Shown here: positions 33,761-44,793 of the stretch, one piece after another
Position numbering within the stretch: position 1 is the stretch's first letter
How the letters are laid out: the number at the start of each line of letters is the position of its first letter
Assembly (NCBI RefSeq): GCF_000022145.1
Contig: NC_011891.1
Span: 992,001-1,056,000, forward strand
DNA: 64,000 bases
Origin: Anaeromyxobacter dehalogenans 2CP-1
GTDB lineage: Bacteria; Myxococcota; Myxococcia; Myxococcales; Anaeromyxobacteraceae
Direction: 5' to 3'
Notes under the pieces: model-generated
Told to the model about the DNA's origin: nothing
Seen by the model: the letters and a program-made list of their open reading frames with translations, nothing else
Databases searched by the model: none
Made by a program: the position numbers and the translations under genes

Positions 33761-34387
33761 ATGGAGCCGCTCCGGGTGCTGGTGGTCTCGGCCGATCCGC
33801 TGGCGCGGGCCGGCCTCGCCGCGCTGCTCGGCCTGAGCCCGGAGCTCCGGCTCGCGGGCGAGGCGGAGCCGGCGCGCGCGCCGGCCGCGGCGCGCGAGGT
33901 GGACGCGGCGCTCTGGGACCTGGGCGCGCCCGCCGCCGCCCGCGGCGCGGCGGACGCGGGCGGGGCCGAGGCGCTCGCGGCGCTCGCGGCGGGGCTGCCC
34001 GCGGTCGCGCTGGTGGCCGGGGAGGCGCAGGCGGGCGAGGCGCTCCGGGCCGGCGCGCGGGGCGTGCTCCAGCGCGGCGCCGGGGCGGAGGCGATCGCCG
34101 CGGCGCTGCGCGCGGCGGTCAGCGGGCTGACCGCGCTCGATCCCGAGCTCGCGGCGACGCTGCTCCGGGCGCCCGCCGCCGAGGCGGGCGGCCCGCTCAC
34201 GCCGCGCGAGCGCGAGGTGCTGGCGCTCGTGGCGGAGGGGCTCGGCAACAAGGCCATCGCCGGGCGACTCGGCATCTCCGAGCACACCGCCAAGTTCCAC
34301 GTGAACGCGATCCTCGGGAAGCTCGGCGCCGGCTCGCGCGCCGAGGCCATCGTGCGCGCGGCGCGGCTCGGGCTGGTGGTGCTGTGA
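33761..34387 (+). CDS. NarL/LuxR-type response regulator with atypical receiver
   Basis: A 208-residue protein with an N-terminal receiver-like domain and a C-terminal LuxR helix-turn-helix (LTPREREVLALVAEGLGNKA, GISEHTAKFHVNAILGKLG). The receiver keeps Asp12 and the presumed phospho-acceptor Asp53 (ALWDLGAP). The usual second acidic residue is Ala11, and I see neither the conserved Thr/Ser nor the Lys, so phosphorylation may not be the signal. It is divergent from the protease operon, which it could control. No kinase gene is adjacent. Confidence 0.85.
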   Translation: MEPLRVLVVSADPLARAGLAALLGLSPELRLAGEAEPARAPAAAREVDAALWDLGAPAAARGAADAGGAEALAALAAGLPAVALVAGEAQAGEALRAGARGVLQRGAGAEAIAAALRAAVSGLTALDPELAATLLRAPAAEAGGPLTPREREVLALVAEGLGNKAIAGRLGISEHTAKFHVNAILGKLGAGSRAEAIVRAARLGLVVL

Positions 34388-34521
34388 CGTCGCCTGGGCG
34401 CGGTGGCGTCGGGGCGGCGCGGCAGGGCGCCGCTGCCCCGCGCGGGCGTGGCGCGCGTCCGGGCGGCGGGCGATCGGCAGGTGCGGGCGCGACGGCGTCG
34501 CGGCGCCCGGGGAGGACGGAG

Positions 34522-35031
34522 ATGGCGGGGCACGAGGCGGAGGAGCGGGCGCAGGCGGGCGCGGAGCCCGCCGGCGGCATCGAGGCGGTCCGGACGCTGC
34601 TGGAGCGGGAGCGGGCCGGGGTCCTGTCCACGATCTCGTTGCGGCACGCGGGGTGGCCGTACGGGACGCTGGTGCCGTTCGCGGTGGCCGCGAACGGGGA
34701 GCCGCTGCTGCTGCTGTCGGCGCTGGCGCAGCACACGCAGAACCTGGCGGCCGATCCGCGCTGCACGCTGCTGGTGTTCGACGGCGAGGCGGCGCGAGGG
34801 GATCCGCGGACGGCGGCGCGCGCCACGCTGGTCGGCCGGGCCGTGCGGGTGGGCGCGGCGGAGGAGGAGGACGCGCGCGAGCGGTACGCCGCGCGCGTGC
34901 CGGGCGCGAAGGGGCTGCTCGCGCTCGACTTCTCGCTGTGGCGGCTCGAGGTGGAGGAGGTGCAGCTGGTGGGCGGGTTCGCGGCGGCGGGGTTCTTCTC
35001 GGGGGAGGCGCTGCGCAGCGGGGGCGCGTGA
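34522..35031 (+). CDS. pyridoxamine-5'-phosphate oxidase-like FMN-binding split-barrel protein
   Basis: A 169-residue protein with a split-barrel pattern: GVLSTISLRHAGWPYGTLVPFAV, LLLSALAQHTQNLAADPRCTLLVFD, ATLVGRAVRV, and a C-terminal FSLWRLEVEEVQLVGGFAAAG. The VGGFA ending and overall design resemble the HugZ/haem-utilisation group rather than PdxH. It likely binds FMN or haem in the cytoplasm; the substrate is unknown. The ATG at 34522 follows GGAGGACGG. The stop codon is immediately followed by the G-rich tandem array. Confidence 0.85.
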   Translation: MAGHEAEERAQAGAEPAGGIEAVRTLLERERAGVLSTISLRHAGWPYGTLVPFAVAANGEPLLLLSALAQHTQNLAADPRCTLLVFDGEAARGDPRTAARATLVGRAVRVGAAEEEDARERYAARVPGAKGLLALDFSLWRLEVEEVQLVGGFAAAGFFSGEALRSGGA

Positions 35032-35032
35032 A

Positions 35033-35300
35033 GGGGGGGCTTTTGAACGGGGGCGGGGGTTTTGACGGGGGTGGCGGCTTTTGAACGGGGCGGCGGCTTT
35101 TGACGGGGGCGGGGGTTTTTGACGGGGATGAGGCTCTTGAAGGGGGCGAGGCTTTTTGACGGGGCGGGCGGCTTTTGACGGGGGCGGGGCTTTTGACGGG
35201 GATGAGGCTGTTGAAGGGGGCGAGGCTTTTTGACGGGGCGGGCGGCTTTTGACGGGGGCGGGGCTTTTGACGGGAACGGAGGCTTTTGACGAGGGCAGCG
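35033..35300. repeat. 14-unit G-rich tandem array with a TTTTGACGGGGG core
   Basis: About 14 degenerate units of 17-20 bp, each built as T-tract, GA(A)C or GAAG, then a run of four to seven G. A higher-order 74-bp block (35128-35201) is repeated nearly perfectly at 35202-35275, showing recent expansion. The array starts one base after the stop codon at 35031. The plus strand has many runs of G4 or more and could form G-quadruplexes. Frames through it are open on the minus strand (PVKS, PPRQK repeats) but look non-coding. Confidence 0.9.
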
Positions 35301-35410
35301 GGCGGCCGAGGGCGGGTGCGCGTGGTCCGGAACCGGGGCGGCGCGGATCGGCTCGCGAGAGGCCCGAGGGCGGGGCGCGGGACGCGGGGCGCGTGCGGTC
35401 GAGCGTTCGC

Positions 35411-35466
35411 GGCGAAGCGGCGAAGCGGCGGGGCGGCGGGGCGGCGGGGCGGCGGGGCGGCGGGGC
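35411..35466. repeat. octamer tandem repeat, seven units of GGCGRRGC
   Basis: Two units of GGCGAAGC followed by five perfect units of GGCGGGGC, then a decayed unit. A simple repeat prone to slippage, 250 bp before the HNH gene. Confidence 0.9.
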
Positions 35467-35720
35467 GGCGGAGGATGATGGTCACCGTGAGTGGATGTTT
35501 GCGGCCCAACGGGAACGCCCTGCGGGCTTGACGGGGGTCGCGCGGGGAGCGGCTTGCGCGGGCGGAACCGCAGGGGCGCAGCGTTCTGAGGCGTCGGCGG
35601 GGCTCGGCTGAGACGCTGGACGATGAGGCGAGGGGTCGCGGGGCCCTGGGTGCGTTCGCGCGTCTGCGGCGATCCTCGTGCGTTTCACGGAGGGCGAAGA
35701 TCGCGTGCGATGCTTCGTGC

Positions 35721-36833
35721 ATGGACGACGCAAACGAGTTCACGAAGCGTCTGGTCGCGCTGCTCCGGTCCGAGCGGCATGCCATGGCGGAGTTCCTGGT
35801 CGCGCTGGCGGAGTTCGACCGGCGAGGGCTATGGCGGGAGCGGGGGCACACCTCGCTCTTTTCGTTCCTGCGGCGTGAGCTGGGGCTGTCCGCCGGCGCG
35901 GCGCAGTACCGCAAGACGGCGGCGGAGCTCGTCCAGCGGTTCCCGGCGGTCGAGGGCGCGCTGCGGGACGGGAAGCTATGCCTGTCGTCCGTCTGCGAGC
36001 TCGCGAAGGTGGTGACCACCGGGAACTGCGCGGAGATCCTGCCGCGGTTCTACGGGCTCTCGAGCCGGGACGCGGCGGAGGTGGCTGCTTCCATCCGGCC
36101 GGTGGCGAATCCGCCCCGGCGCGAGGTGGTCGTGCCGGTGCGGGCGACCTCCGCGCCGGCGTCGGTGACGGCGCCTGTCGCGGAGCCGATTCTATTTCGG
36201 GCGCCCGAACTGATTGCACCCAGTCGGGCCGAGCCCACGGGTCAATCAGGGTCCGCTCACAGTGCAGAGTCCGCTCGCAGTGAGCCCGTCGAACTGCGAG
36301 TGGCGAGCCCCGTCGCCAAGCCCAGCTCCGTCGACTGGCTCGAGGGCGACCAGGCTCGCATGCATCTCACCGTCTCCAAGGCCTTCCTGAAGAAGCTCGA
36401 GGCGGCTCGGGACGCGCTGTCGCATTCGATGCCGTGTGCGTCTCGCGAGAACGTTCTCGAGGCGGCGCTCGACCTGCTCATCGCAGAGCGGGGCCGCCGC
36501 AAGGGGCTCACGGCTCGGCCGCAGAAGGAGCCTCGCCCCTCCACGCGGCCGGACCACGTCCCCGCCCACGTCCGCCGGGAGGTCTGGGAGCGCGATGGCG
36601 GGCGGTGCACCTTCGTCCTCGCGTCGGGGGAGCGCTGCGGGTCCACGCATCGGCTCGAGCTCGACCACGTCGTCCCGCGAGCGCGCGGCGGGGGCTCGAC
36701 GGCGGGCAACCTTCGGATCCGCTGCCGCGGGCACAACCTCGCGGAGGCGCGGCGGGTCTTCGGGGACGCGGTGATGGACGGGTACGCGGCGAGACGGCGG
36801 GGCGGGGCGCGCGATCCGGCGGGCTCACCCTGA
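35721..36833 (+). CDS. HNH endonuclease with DUF222-like N-terminal region
   Basis: A 370-residue protein. The helical N-terminus (ALAEFDRRGLWRERGHTSLF, FLRRELGLSAGAAQYRKTAAEL) resembles the region before HNH domains in DUF222/13E12-type proteins. The middle (about 130-215) is a low-complexity linker with visibly lower GC. The C-terminal HNH domain has VRREVWERDGGRCTF, LELDHVVPRARGGGST and NLRIRCRGHN, with the three catalytic positions and Cys residues for metal. Such genes are often mobile or multicopy and their biological role is unclear. Codon use is less GC-biased than the neighbours, consistent with transfer. Confidence 0.88.
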   Translation: MDDANEFTKRLVALLRSERHAMAEFLVALAEFDRRGLWRERGHTSLFSFLRRELGLSAGAAQYRKTAAELVQRFPAVEGALRDGKLCLSSVCELAKVVTTGNCAEILPRFYGLSSRDAAEVAASIRPVANPPRREVVVPVRATSAPASVTAPVAEPILFRAPELIAPSRAEPTGQSGSAHSAESARSEPVELRVASPVAKPSSVDWLEGDQARMHLTVSKAFLKKLEAARDALSHSMPCASRENVLEAALDLLIAERGRRKGLTARPQKEPRPSTRPDHVPAHVRREVWERDGGRCTFVLASGERCGSTHRLELDHVVPRARGGGSTAGNLRIRCRGHNLAEARRVFGDAVMDGYAARRRGGARDPAGSP

Positions 36834-36845
36834 GTAAACATTCCC

Positions 36846-37232
36846 TCAACCGCGGATCACCTTCCGGACTCCGCGGCGCTCCAGCCATGCGACGGCGCGG
36901 TCGCGCTGGTCGCCCTGCAGCACGATGGCGTCGCCCTCCACGCCGCCGCCGCAGCCGAGGGCGCGCTTCAGCGAGTCGGCCCACTCGGCGAGCGGCCGGG
37001 GCGCGAGGGCGAGCTTCTCCACCACGGTGGCTTCCTTGCCGCCGCGGCCCTTGCGCTCCAGGCGCACCACGGCGCGCGCGGGAGCGGACGCGGGGGTGGG
37101 GGCGGCCGCAGGCGGCGGCGCGGGTTCGGGTGCGGGGACGTGGTCCGGGGGGAGCTGCGCACGCAGCTTCTCGAACGCGGCGTTGAACGGGCCGGCGGGC
37201 GCGTCCACGGGCGGCGCCTTCTTCTTGCTCAC
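36846..37232 (-). CDS. SUI1/YciH-family translation initiation factor-like protein
   Basis: A 128-residue protein. About 50 residues of Pro/Ala-rich leader ([20 protein letters not shown]) precede the SUI1 domain: VVRLERKGRGGKEATVVEKL, LKRALGCGGGVEGDAIVLQGD and AVAWLERRGV, matching eIF1/YciH proteins. In bacteria, YciH-type proteins are thought to affect start-codon fidelity. The GTG start follows GGAGGAGGT and overlaps the tfuA stop by 4 bp. Coupling to tfuA and ycaO genes suggests a link between that modification system and translation. Confidence 0.9.
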   Translation of the reverse strand: MSKKKAPPVDAPAGPFNAAFEKLRAQLPPDHVPAPEPAPPPAAAPTPASAPARAVVRLERKGRGGKEATVVEKLALAPRPLAEWADSLKRALGCGGGVEGDAIVLQGDQRDRAVAWLERRGVRKVIRG

Positions 37233-38440
37233 GGGGACCTCCTCCTCGTCCTCGCGCGGCGGCGCGGGCGCTCGTGCGGCGTGGCGAGCCGCTGCGCCTC
37301 CTCCAGCCACGCTCCACCGAGCCGCGCGGCGAGCGCCAGGCCCTCCTCCCAGGACGGTCCGTCGGGCACGGCGCGCTCGGCCATCCCGAGGAGCCGCGCC
37401 TCCAGCGCGAGGTCCTCGCAGAGCCGGCGCGCGGCGCCGTCGTCGAGGCCGCAGGCGGCGAGGAACGCGGCGCGCCCGGACGGCCGCACGCCGGCGCGGC
37501 GCAGCCAGGTGCGCTCGGCCTCCGCGGTCTCGGCCTCGCCGGCGGCGAGCCCCATCGACCGGGCCAGCGCGGCGAGCGCGGCGCGGCGCAGCCCGTCGGC
37601 GGCGAGCCGGCGGGCGTCGGGCCGGCGCGCGAGCGCGGCCAGCACCTCGCCGGAGGGGACCTCGGCGCCGCCAGGCAGCAGCGTCGCGGCGCGCGCGAGG
37701 CGCGCCCGGCGCAGGTGCGCGGGCGGCGAACCGGCGGCGGGACGGGGCGGGGGCGGCGCCCCCTGGCGGCGCGCGCGGGCGAAGTCCGCGGCTGCAACGA
37801 GGCACGCCTGGGCGTCGGCGCGCTTCACGTCGGGCGCGCGGGGAAGGCGCTCCCCGAGCCGCGCCCGCTCGGCGGGCGCGAGCCGGGTCCGCGTCAGCAC
37901 GGCGGGCCAGGTGCGCGCGGTGTAGGGGATGCCGGCCGCGGCGGCGAGCACGGCCCGCGCGGCGGCCGGGCCGACCTCTCCCGAGGCGCGCGCGTCCTCG
38001 AGCGCGGCGCGCACCTGCACGAGGGGGAGCGTGAACGGGCGGAACCCGTCCTCGGCGCGCCCGTGCAGCAGCGCCACCTCGCCGTCGTCGTCGATGACGC
38101 CGTCGCGGTACCAGCCGAAGACGCGGCCCACGCCGACCACCCCGTGCGCGGCCAGCTCCGCGGCCCGGAGCGCGCCCATGCTCCCGCCGCCGAACACCGC
38201 CACGCCGGCGTCGAGCGCGGCGAGCACCTCGCGCGGCCACACCGACGGGACCGTGTCGAACAGCCCGTCCACGAGCGCGATCGCGAGCGGGCGCGCCGGC
38301 AGCACGGCCAGCAGGTCGCCGGCGCGGGCGGGCGGGAGCACGCGGCAGGGCGCGAGCCGGCGCGCCTCGTCGGCGCCGAGCGAGGGGCCGAGGAAGGCGA
38401 CGACGTCGCCGGGGCGGAGGCGGCCGGAGGCGGGCTTCAC
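37229..38440 (-). CDS. TfuA-like protein
   Basis: A 403-residue protein. The N-terminal 200 residues show the TfuA pattern: VVAFLGPSLGADEARRL, VDGLFDTVPSVWPREVLAAL, VFGGGSMGALRAAELA, GVGRVFGWYRDGVIDDDGEV. TfuA proteins work with YcaO cyclodehydratases to install thioamides in peptides or proteins. The C-terminal half is Ala/Arg-rich, helical and of unknown role; it ends in a basic tail. It is coupled to the ycaO gene upstream (4-bp overlap) and to the SUI1 gene downstream. Confidence 0.92.
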   Translation of the reverse strand: MKPASGRLRPGDVVAFLGPSLGADEARRLAPCRVLPPARAGDLLAVLPARPLAIALVDGLFDTVPSVWPREVLAALDAGVAVFGGGSMGALRAAELAAHGVVGVGRVFGWYRDGVIDDDGEVALLHGRAEDGFRPFTLPLVQVRAALEDARASGEVGPAAARAVLAAAAGIPYTARTWPAVLTRTRLAPAERARLGERLPRAPDVKRADAQACLVAAADFARARRQGAPPPPRPAAGSPPAHLRRARLARAATLLPGGAEVPSGEVLAALARRPDARRLAADGLRRAALAALARSMGLAAGEAETAEAERTWLRRAGVRPSGRAAFLAACGLDDGAARRLCEDLALEARLLGMAERAVPDGPSWEEGLALAARLGGAWLEEAQRLATPHERPRRRARTRRRSP

Positions 38441-39576
38441 AGGAGCTCCGAGCGCAGGAGGCCGGGGGCGACGATCTTCACCACGTGCAGGCCGGGCGGG
38501 CCCTCGAGCGCGACGCGCACCGCGGGCCCCAGGCCGGCCGCGCGCAGCCGGCCGGCGATCCGCCGGAGCGCGGCCGAGGGCGACGGCGCGGCGAGCGAGG
38601 GCAGCGCGGCGGCCCTGCGCGACGGCCGCAGCGCGGCGCAGCGCGCGGCGAGCGGCGCGGCGGACGCGCGGTCGCCGTGCAGCACGTCCTCGCGCGCGCC
38701 GTGGATCTCCGTGGCGCGCGACTGGGCGGCCTCGAGGAGCGCGGCGAGGAGCGCCTCGTCGCGGCCGGGCCGGCAGGCGTAGCCGGCGGCGAGCGGCACC
38801 GGCCCTCCCGGATCCCCGAGGAGCGCGCCGGCCACGGGCAGCCCGAGGCCACCGGCGCGGCGCCCGGCGGGCACGAGATCGAGCAGGTGCACGCGCAGCC
38901 CGCGCGCCTCCAGCGACGCCGCCAGGGCGGCGGTGCGCGGCGCGGCCGCCGCCAGCCCGCCGGGATCGAGCAGGCGCCGGGCCAGCTCACGCTCGGTGAA
39001 GCCGTCCGGGAGCGCCCGCGCGAGCTGGTCGCGCTCCACCGCCTCGAGCAACGCGTGCAGGGCGGCGCGGTCGGGGTCCGGGTGCGCGCCCATGCCGTTC
39101 GAGGTCCAGGTCAGCACCGCGGGGCCGAGGAGCGGGCCGCCGGGCGGCGGGCAGAACACGGCCTGCGCCGGCACGGCGATCGGCGCGCCGCCCTCGAGCG
39201 GCACGCCCTGGCACCAGGCGACGCGCAGCGCCTCCCAGGCCGGATCCGCGCCGCCGCCGGCCAGGGCGCCGGGCCCGATGACCGCGCCCTCGCCCAGGCG
39301 GGCGCGGAGCTCCGCCGCAGAGGCCAGGGGCATCGGGCCGGGGCGCTCCGCCGCCCACAGCTCGGCCGCCTCGGCCAGCGCCCCCAGCGCGGCGTCCTCG
39401 AACCGCGCACCCTTGCCGTTCGTGACCTGGAGCACGTGGCCGTCCGGGCGCACCGCGCTCGCCACCTCCACGCCGGTCCGGTCGAGGCCGGTCAGGCGGG
39501 CGACGCGCGTCACTCCGAGTGCATGCGTCAGCGTGCCGCGCCGTCCGTCCCGAAGGGGTCGAGGGATCCCGGCCAT
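38437..39576 (-). CDS. YcaO-domain ATP-dependent cyclodehydratase/thioamidation protein
   Basis: A 379-residue protein with the YcaO ATP-binding signature [26 protein letters not shown]; further motifs are [23 protein letters not shown] and [13 protein letters not shown]. YcaO enzymes activate backbone amides with ATP to form azolines or, with TfuA, thioamides, on ribosomal peptides or on proteins such as methyl-coenzyme M reductase. It is first in a three-gene coupled operon (ycaO-tfuA-SUI1). No precursor peptide, McrA or leader-peptide gene is recognisable nearby, so the substrate is probably encoded elsewhere. An AT-rich TATAAG lies 5 nt before the ATG. Confidence 0.92.
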   Translation of the reverse strand: MAGIPRPLRDGRRGTLTHALGVTRVARLTGLDRTGVEVASAVRPDGHVLQVTNGKGARFEDAALGALAEAAELWAAERPGPMPLASAAELRARLGEGAVIGPGALAGGGADPAWEALRVAWCQGVPLEGGAPIAVPAQAVFCPPPGGPLLGPAVLTWTSNGMGAHPDPDRAALHALLEAVERDQLARALPDGFTERELARRLLDPGGLAAAAPRTAALAASLEARGLRVHLLDLVPAGRRAGGLGLPVAGALLGDPGGPVPLAAGYACRPGRDEALLAALLEAAQSRATEIHGAREDVLHGDRASAAPLAARCAALRPSRRAAALPSLAAPSPSAALRRIAGRLRAAGLGPAVRVALEGPPGLHVVKIVAPGLLRSELL

Positions 39577-39646
39577 GCGCCCTTATATCCCGGGCCGCCC
39601 CTCGCCCGCCCGCGGCGCGGGAACCCTTCTGCCCGAGGTGACATCC

Positions 39647-41044
39647 ATGCCCGAGACGCCGGTCGACCTGGCCCTGGCCCACTACGAGAAGAACGCCGCG
39701 AACTACCTGGACGAGCTGAAGCGGCTGGTCCGCATCCCCAGCGTCTCGTTCCCGGGCTTCCCGGAGAACGAGGTGCGGCGCAGCGCCGAGGCGACCGCCG
39801 AGCTCCTGCGGCGGCGCGGCTTCGAGAAGGTCGAGGTCCTCGAGGTCGAGGGCGCGCACCCGTACGTCTTCGGGGAGCGCGTCGAGGATCCCGCCGCGCC
39901 CACCCTGCTGCTGTACGCGCACCACGACGTGCAGCCCGCCGGCGAGGCGGAGGCCTGGAAGACCCCGCCGTTCGAGCCCACCGAGCGCGACGGCCGCCTG
40001 TGGGGCCGCGGCGCCGCCGACGACAAGGCCGGCATCATCGTGCACGCGGCGGCGGTGGACTCCTGGGTGCGCGGCGCCCGGCGCATGCCGCTCAACGTGA
40101 AGATCGTGGTCGAGGGCGAGGAGGAGATCGGCTCCGATCACCTGACGGCGTTCCTCACCCGCTACCGCTCGCGCCTCGACGCCGACGCGATGGTGCTCAC
40201 CGACACCGGCAACGTGGATTCGGGCGTGCCGTCGATCACGGTGGCGCTCCGCGGCCTGGTGGTCCTCGAGGTGGAGGTGCGCGCGCTCGAGCAGAGCGTC
40301 CACTCCGGCATGTGGGGCGGCCCGGTGCCGGATCCCACCATGGCGCTCGCCAAGATGCTCGCCGCGCTGGTGGACGACGACGGGGCCATCGCCATCCCCG
40401 GGATCCACGACCGCGTCCGCCCGCTCACCCGCGAGCAGCGCGAGGCCATCGCCGCGCTGCCGGTCACCGAGGAGGACATCCGGCGGCAGGCCCGGCTGCG
40501 GCCCGGCGTGCGGCTGCTGGGCGGGCGCCATCCGCTGGAGACGAACTGGTGGCAGCCGTCGCTCGCGGTGAACGCCATCCAGGCGTCCTCGCGCAAGGAC
40601 GCGCGCAACATCATCAACGACGTGGCCTGGGCGCGCCTCGGCGTGCGGCTGGTCCCGGACATGGACCCGGTGGACGTGCGCGAGAAGCTCGTCGCGGCGC
40701 TGCACGCCGCAGCGCCCTGGGGCGTGGAGGTGACCGTGAAGCCGGACACCGCCGGCGCGCCCTGGATCACCGACCTCGGGCACCCGGCGTTCGACGCCGC
40801 GTTCCGGGCCCTGGAGAAGGGGTTCGGGCGCCCCGCCCTCGCGATCGGGTGCGGCGGGTCGATCGGGTTCGTGGAGCCGTTCGCCAAGGCGCTCGGCGGC
40901 GTCCCGGCCCTGCTCATCGGCGTCGAGGATCCGTCGTCGAACGCGCACTCGGAGAACGAGAGCCTGCTGCTCTCCGACTTCCAGAAGGCCATCCGGAGCG
41001 CGATCCACCTCTACGAGGAGCTGGCCGGCGCGCTGCGCCGGTAG
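39647..41044 (+). CDS. M20-family metallopeptidase (dipeptidase-like)
   Basis: A 465-residue protein with the M20 zinc-binding motifs: first His/Asp region [14 protein letters not shown], bridging Asp in [11 protein letters not shown], catalytic Glu pair in [11 protein letters not shown], third-ligand region [11 protein letters not shown], and C-terminal His in [15 protein letters not shown]. An insertion carrying the dimerisation domain ([20 protein letters not shown]) is as in peptidases of the CNDP/ArgE-like group. It probably cleaves dipeptides or N-acyl amino acids in the cytoplasm. The ATG at 39647 has a weak Shine-Dalgarno (CCGAGGTG). It is divergent from ycaO. Confidence 0.9.
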   Translation: MPETPVDLALAHYEKNAANYLDELKRLVRIPSVSFPGFPENEVRRSAEATAELLRRRGFEKVEVLEVEGAHPYVFGERVEDPAAPTLLLYAHHDVQPAGEAEAWKTPPFEPTERDGRLWGRGAADDKAGIIVHAAAVDSWVRGARRMPLNVKIVVEGEEEIGSDHLTAFLTRYRSRLDADAMVLTDTGNVDSGVPSITVALRGLVVLEVEVRALEQSVHSGMWGGPVPDPTMALAKMLAALVDDDGAIAIPGIHDRVRPLTREQREAIAALPVTEEDIRRQARLRPGVRLLGGRHPLETNWWQPSLAVNAIQASSRKDARNIINDVAWARLGVRLVPDMDPVDVREKLVAALHAAAPWGVEVTVKPDTAGAPWITDLGHPAFDAAFRALEKGFGRPALAIGCGGSIGFVEPFAKALGGVPALLIGVEDPSSNAHSENESLLLSDFQKAIRSAIHLYEELAGALRR

Positions 41045-41111
41045 CGCCCGGCCGCGCGCTCCGCCGGTGCGACGCGGGGTCCGCCCCGCCGCGCCGCGGC
41101 GGGGATGCGGC

Positions 41112-41117
41112 TATGAT
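41112..41117 (+). promoter_or_regulatory. -10-like hexamer of the glycogen phosphorylase gene
   Basis: TATGAT about 56 nt before the ATG; a conventional leader with GAGGAGA ribosome-binding site follows. Confidence 0.35.
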
Positions 41118-41173
41118 GTCCCGCCGCCCGCCGTGGCCGCCGCCCGCGCCCGGTGCGCACCCTGAGGAGAAGC

Positions 41174-43699
<2,526 letters not shown>

Positions 43700-44045
43700 G
43701 GCGGGCCGCCCGCGGGCCGCGCCAGCCGAACCCGTCCAGCTCCACGCGCCCCTGCGCGTCGAAGCGGACGCCCTCCGCCTCGAGCAGCGCGCGCTGCACC
43801 GCCGCGCCCATCGGATCGAGCATGCTGATCCCGGCCCGCCCGCGGGGGCGCGCGCCCAGCACCCGCTGCCACGGGACCGTGTGCCGGCTCCCGTGCAGCG
43901 CCGCCAGGGCGTAGCCGACCTGACGGGCGGCGCCGGGCCTGCCGGCGGCGAGCGCCACCTGCCCGTAGGTCGCGACGCGGCCCCGCGGGATCCGCTTCAC
44001 GACGCGATAGAACAGCGCCCACCCTGCCGGCTCCGCCATGCGCGG

Positions 44046-44051
44046 AGCCTA
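44046..44051 (-). promoter_or_regulatory. -10-like hexamer of the ATL gene
   Basis: TAGGCT on the minus strand, 6 nt before the ATG at 44039. Confidence 0.4.
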
Positions 44052-44111
44052 CCACCGCGCCGGCGGGCGGCCGGGTCCCGCGCGCGGCGTGCCGGCGCGG
44101 GCGTCCGATGC

Positions 44112-44117
44112 TAGGCT
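44112..44117 (+). promoter_or_regulatory. -10-like hexamer of the Cys-rich lipoprotein gene
   Basis: TAGGCT, about 30 nt before the ATG, leaving a short leader that contains GGAGGT. Confidence 0.35.
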
Positions 44118-44147
44118 CGGGGCCGCGGCGGCGCCGCGGGAGGTCAC

Positions 44148-44699
44148 ATGCACGGGGCGAGGTGGGGGGTCATCGCGGCGGTGCTGGCAGCGTCGGGCTG
44201 CTTCGACACCGAGCCCTGCCCGGCGCCGCTCGAGGCGTGCGGCGGCATCTGCTACGACCTGCGCACCGACCGGCTCCACTGCGGCGACTGCGGCAACGCC
44301 TGCGGCGGCGGCGAGGTGTGCCTGAGCGGCGCCTGCGTGTCGGATCCCAACGCGGCCTGCGTGAGCCGCTCCGGCGGCGCGTTCGTGACCCTGGGCGTGT
44401 GCGGGGACACGGTGAAGGCCTGGATCGTCGCGCCCGACTTCATCAGCCGCGCCGAGGCGCTGGTCGCCGATCCGTCCTCGCCCGGCGCCTCGGTGCCCAC
44501 GTTCGACCTCCGGGACGGGAGCGACTGCGACGCACAGTGGAGCTGGAGCCCGTCGCCCGCGACCGCCCGCTTCGCGGACGCCGCCGCGGCCTCGTGCAGC
44601 GCCTGCCCCAGCTCGGTCCAGGCGGATCCCGCCGGATGGATCGCCCAGGTGGGCGTGTGGTGCCCGCCGGCGCGGGTCCTCGCCGTCCACAGGCAGTGA
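44148..44699 (+). CDS. Cys-rich lipoprotein
   Basis: A 183-residue protein with a signal ending in a lipobox (VLAASGCFD). Residues 25-65 contain a closely spaced cysteine motif (CGGICYDLRTDRLHCGDCGN then CGGGEVC and SGAC), a pattern that recurs in secreted proteins of myxobacteria and probably forms several disulfides. Another eight or so cysteines lie in the rest. It should be surface- or periplasm-exposed. No enzymatic motif was recognised. GGAGGT precedes the ATG at 44148. Confidence 0.78.
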   Translation: MHGARWGVIAAVLAASGCFDTEPCPAPLEACGGICYDLRTDRLHCGDCGNACGGGEVCLSGACVSDPNAACVSRSGGAFVTLGVCGDTVKAWIVAPDFISRAEALVADPSSPGASVPTFDLRDGSDCDAQWSWSPSPATARFADAAAASCSACPSSVQADPAGWIAQVGVWCPPARVLAVHRQ

Positions 44700-44780
44700 A
44701 GCGGGCCCCCGGCCGCATCCCCAGGCCCGACCTGGGTGTGGCTGCGTTAATTCGTCCTTCTCGCGCCGGTCGCCGCGCGC

Positions 44781-44786
44781 TAGCCT
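44781..44786 (+). promoter_or_regulatory. -10-like hexamer of the lemA operon
   Basis: TAGCCT, 7 nt before the lemA ATG, no ribosome-binding site between. Confidence 0.45.
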
Positions 44787-44793
44787 CCGGCGC

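Larger units (their letters stand above)
35032..35720. other. 689-bp region without a supported gene
   Basis: It holds the two tandem arrays listed separately. From 35475 to 35720 composition drops toward lower GC (for example around 35470-35520 and 35680-35720), continuing into the HNH gene. The promoter of that gene should lie here but no convincing -10 box was seen. Confidence 0.5.

Noticed and set aside
35033-35300. CRISPR array
   Set aside because: Units are degenerate, have no spacers of constant length, and no cas genes are nearby.
31754-36019. Very long minus-strand open frame running through the FMN-barrel gene and the G-rich array
   Set aside because: Only its last 301 codons encode a recognised protein; the array translates as low-complexity PVKS/PPRQK and the plus-strand genes explain the rest.
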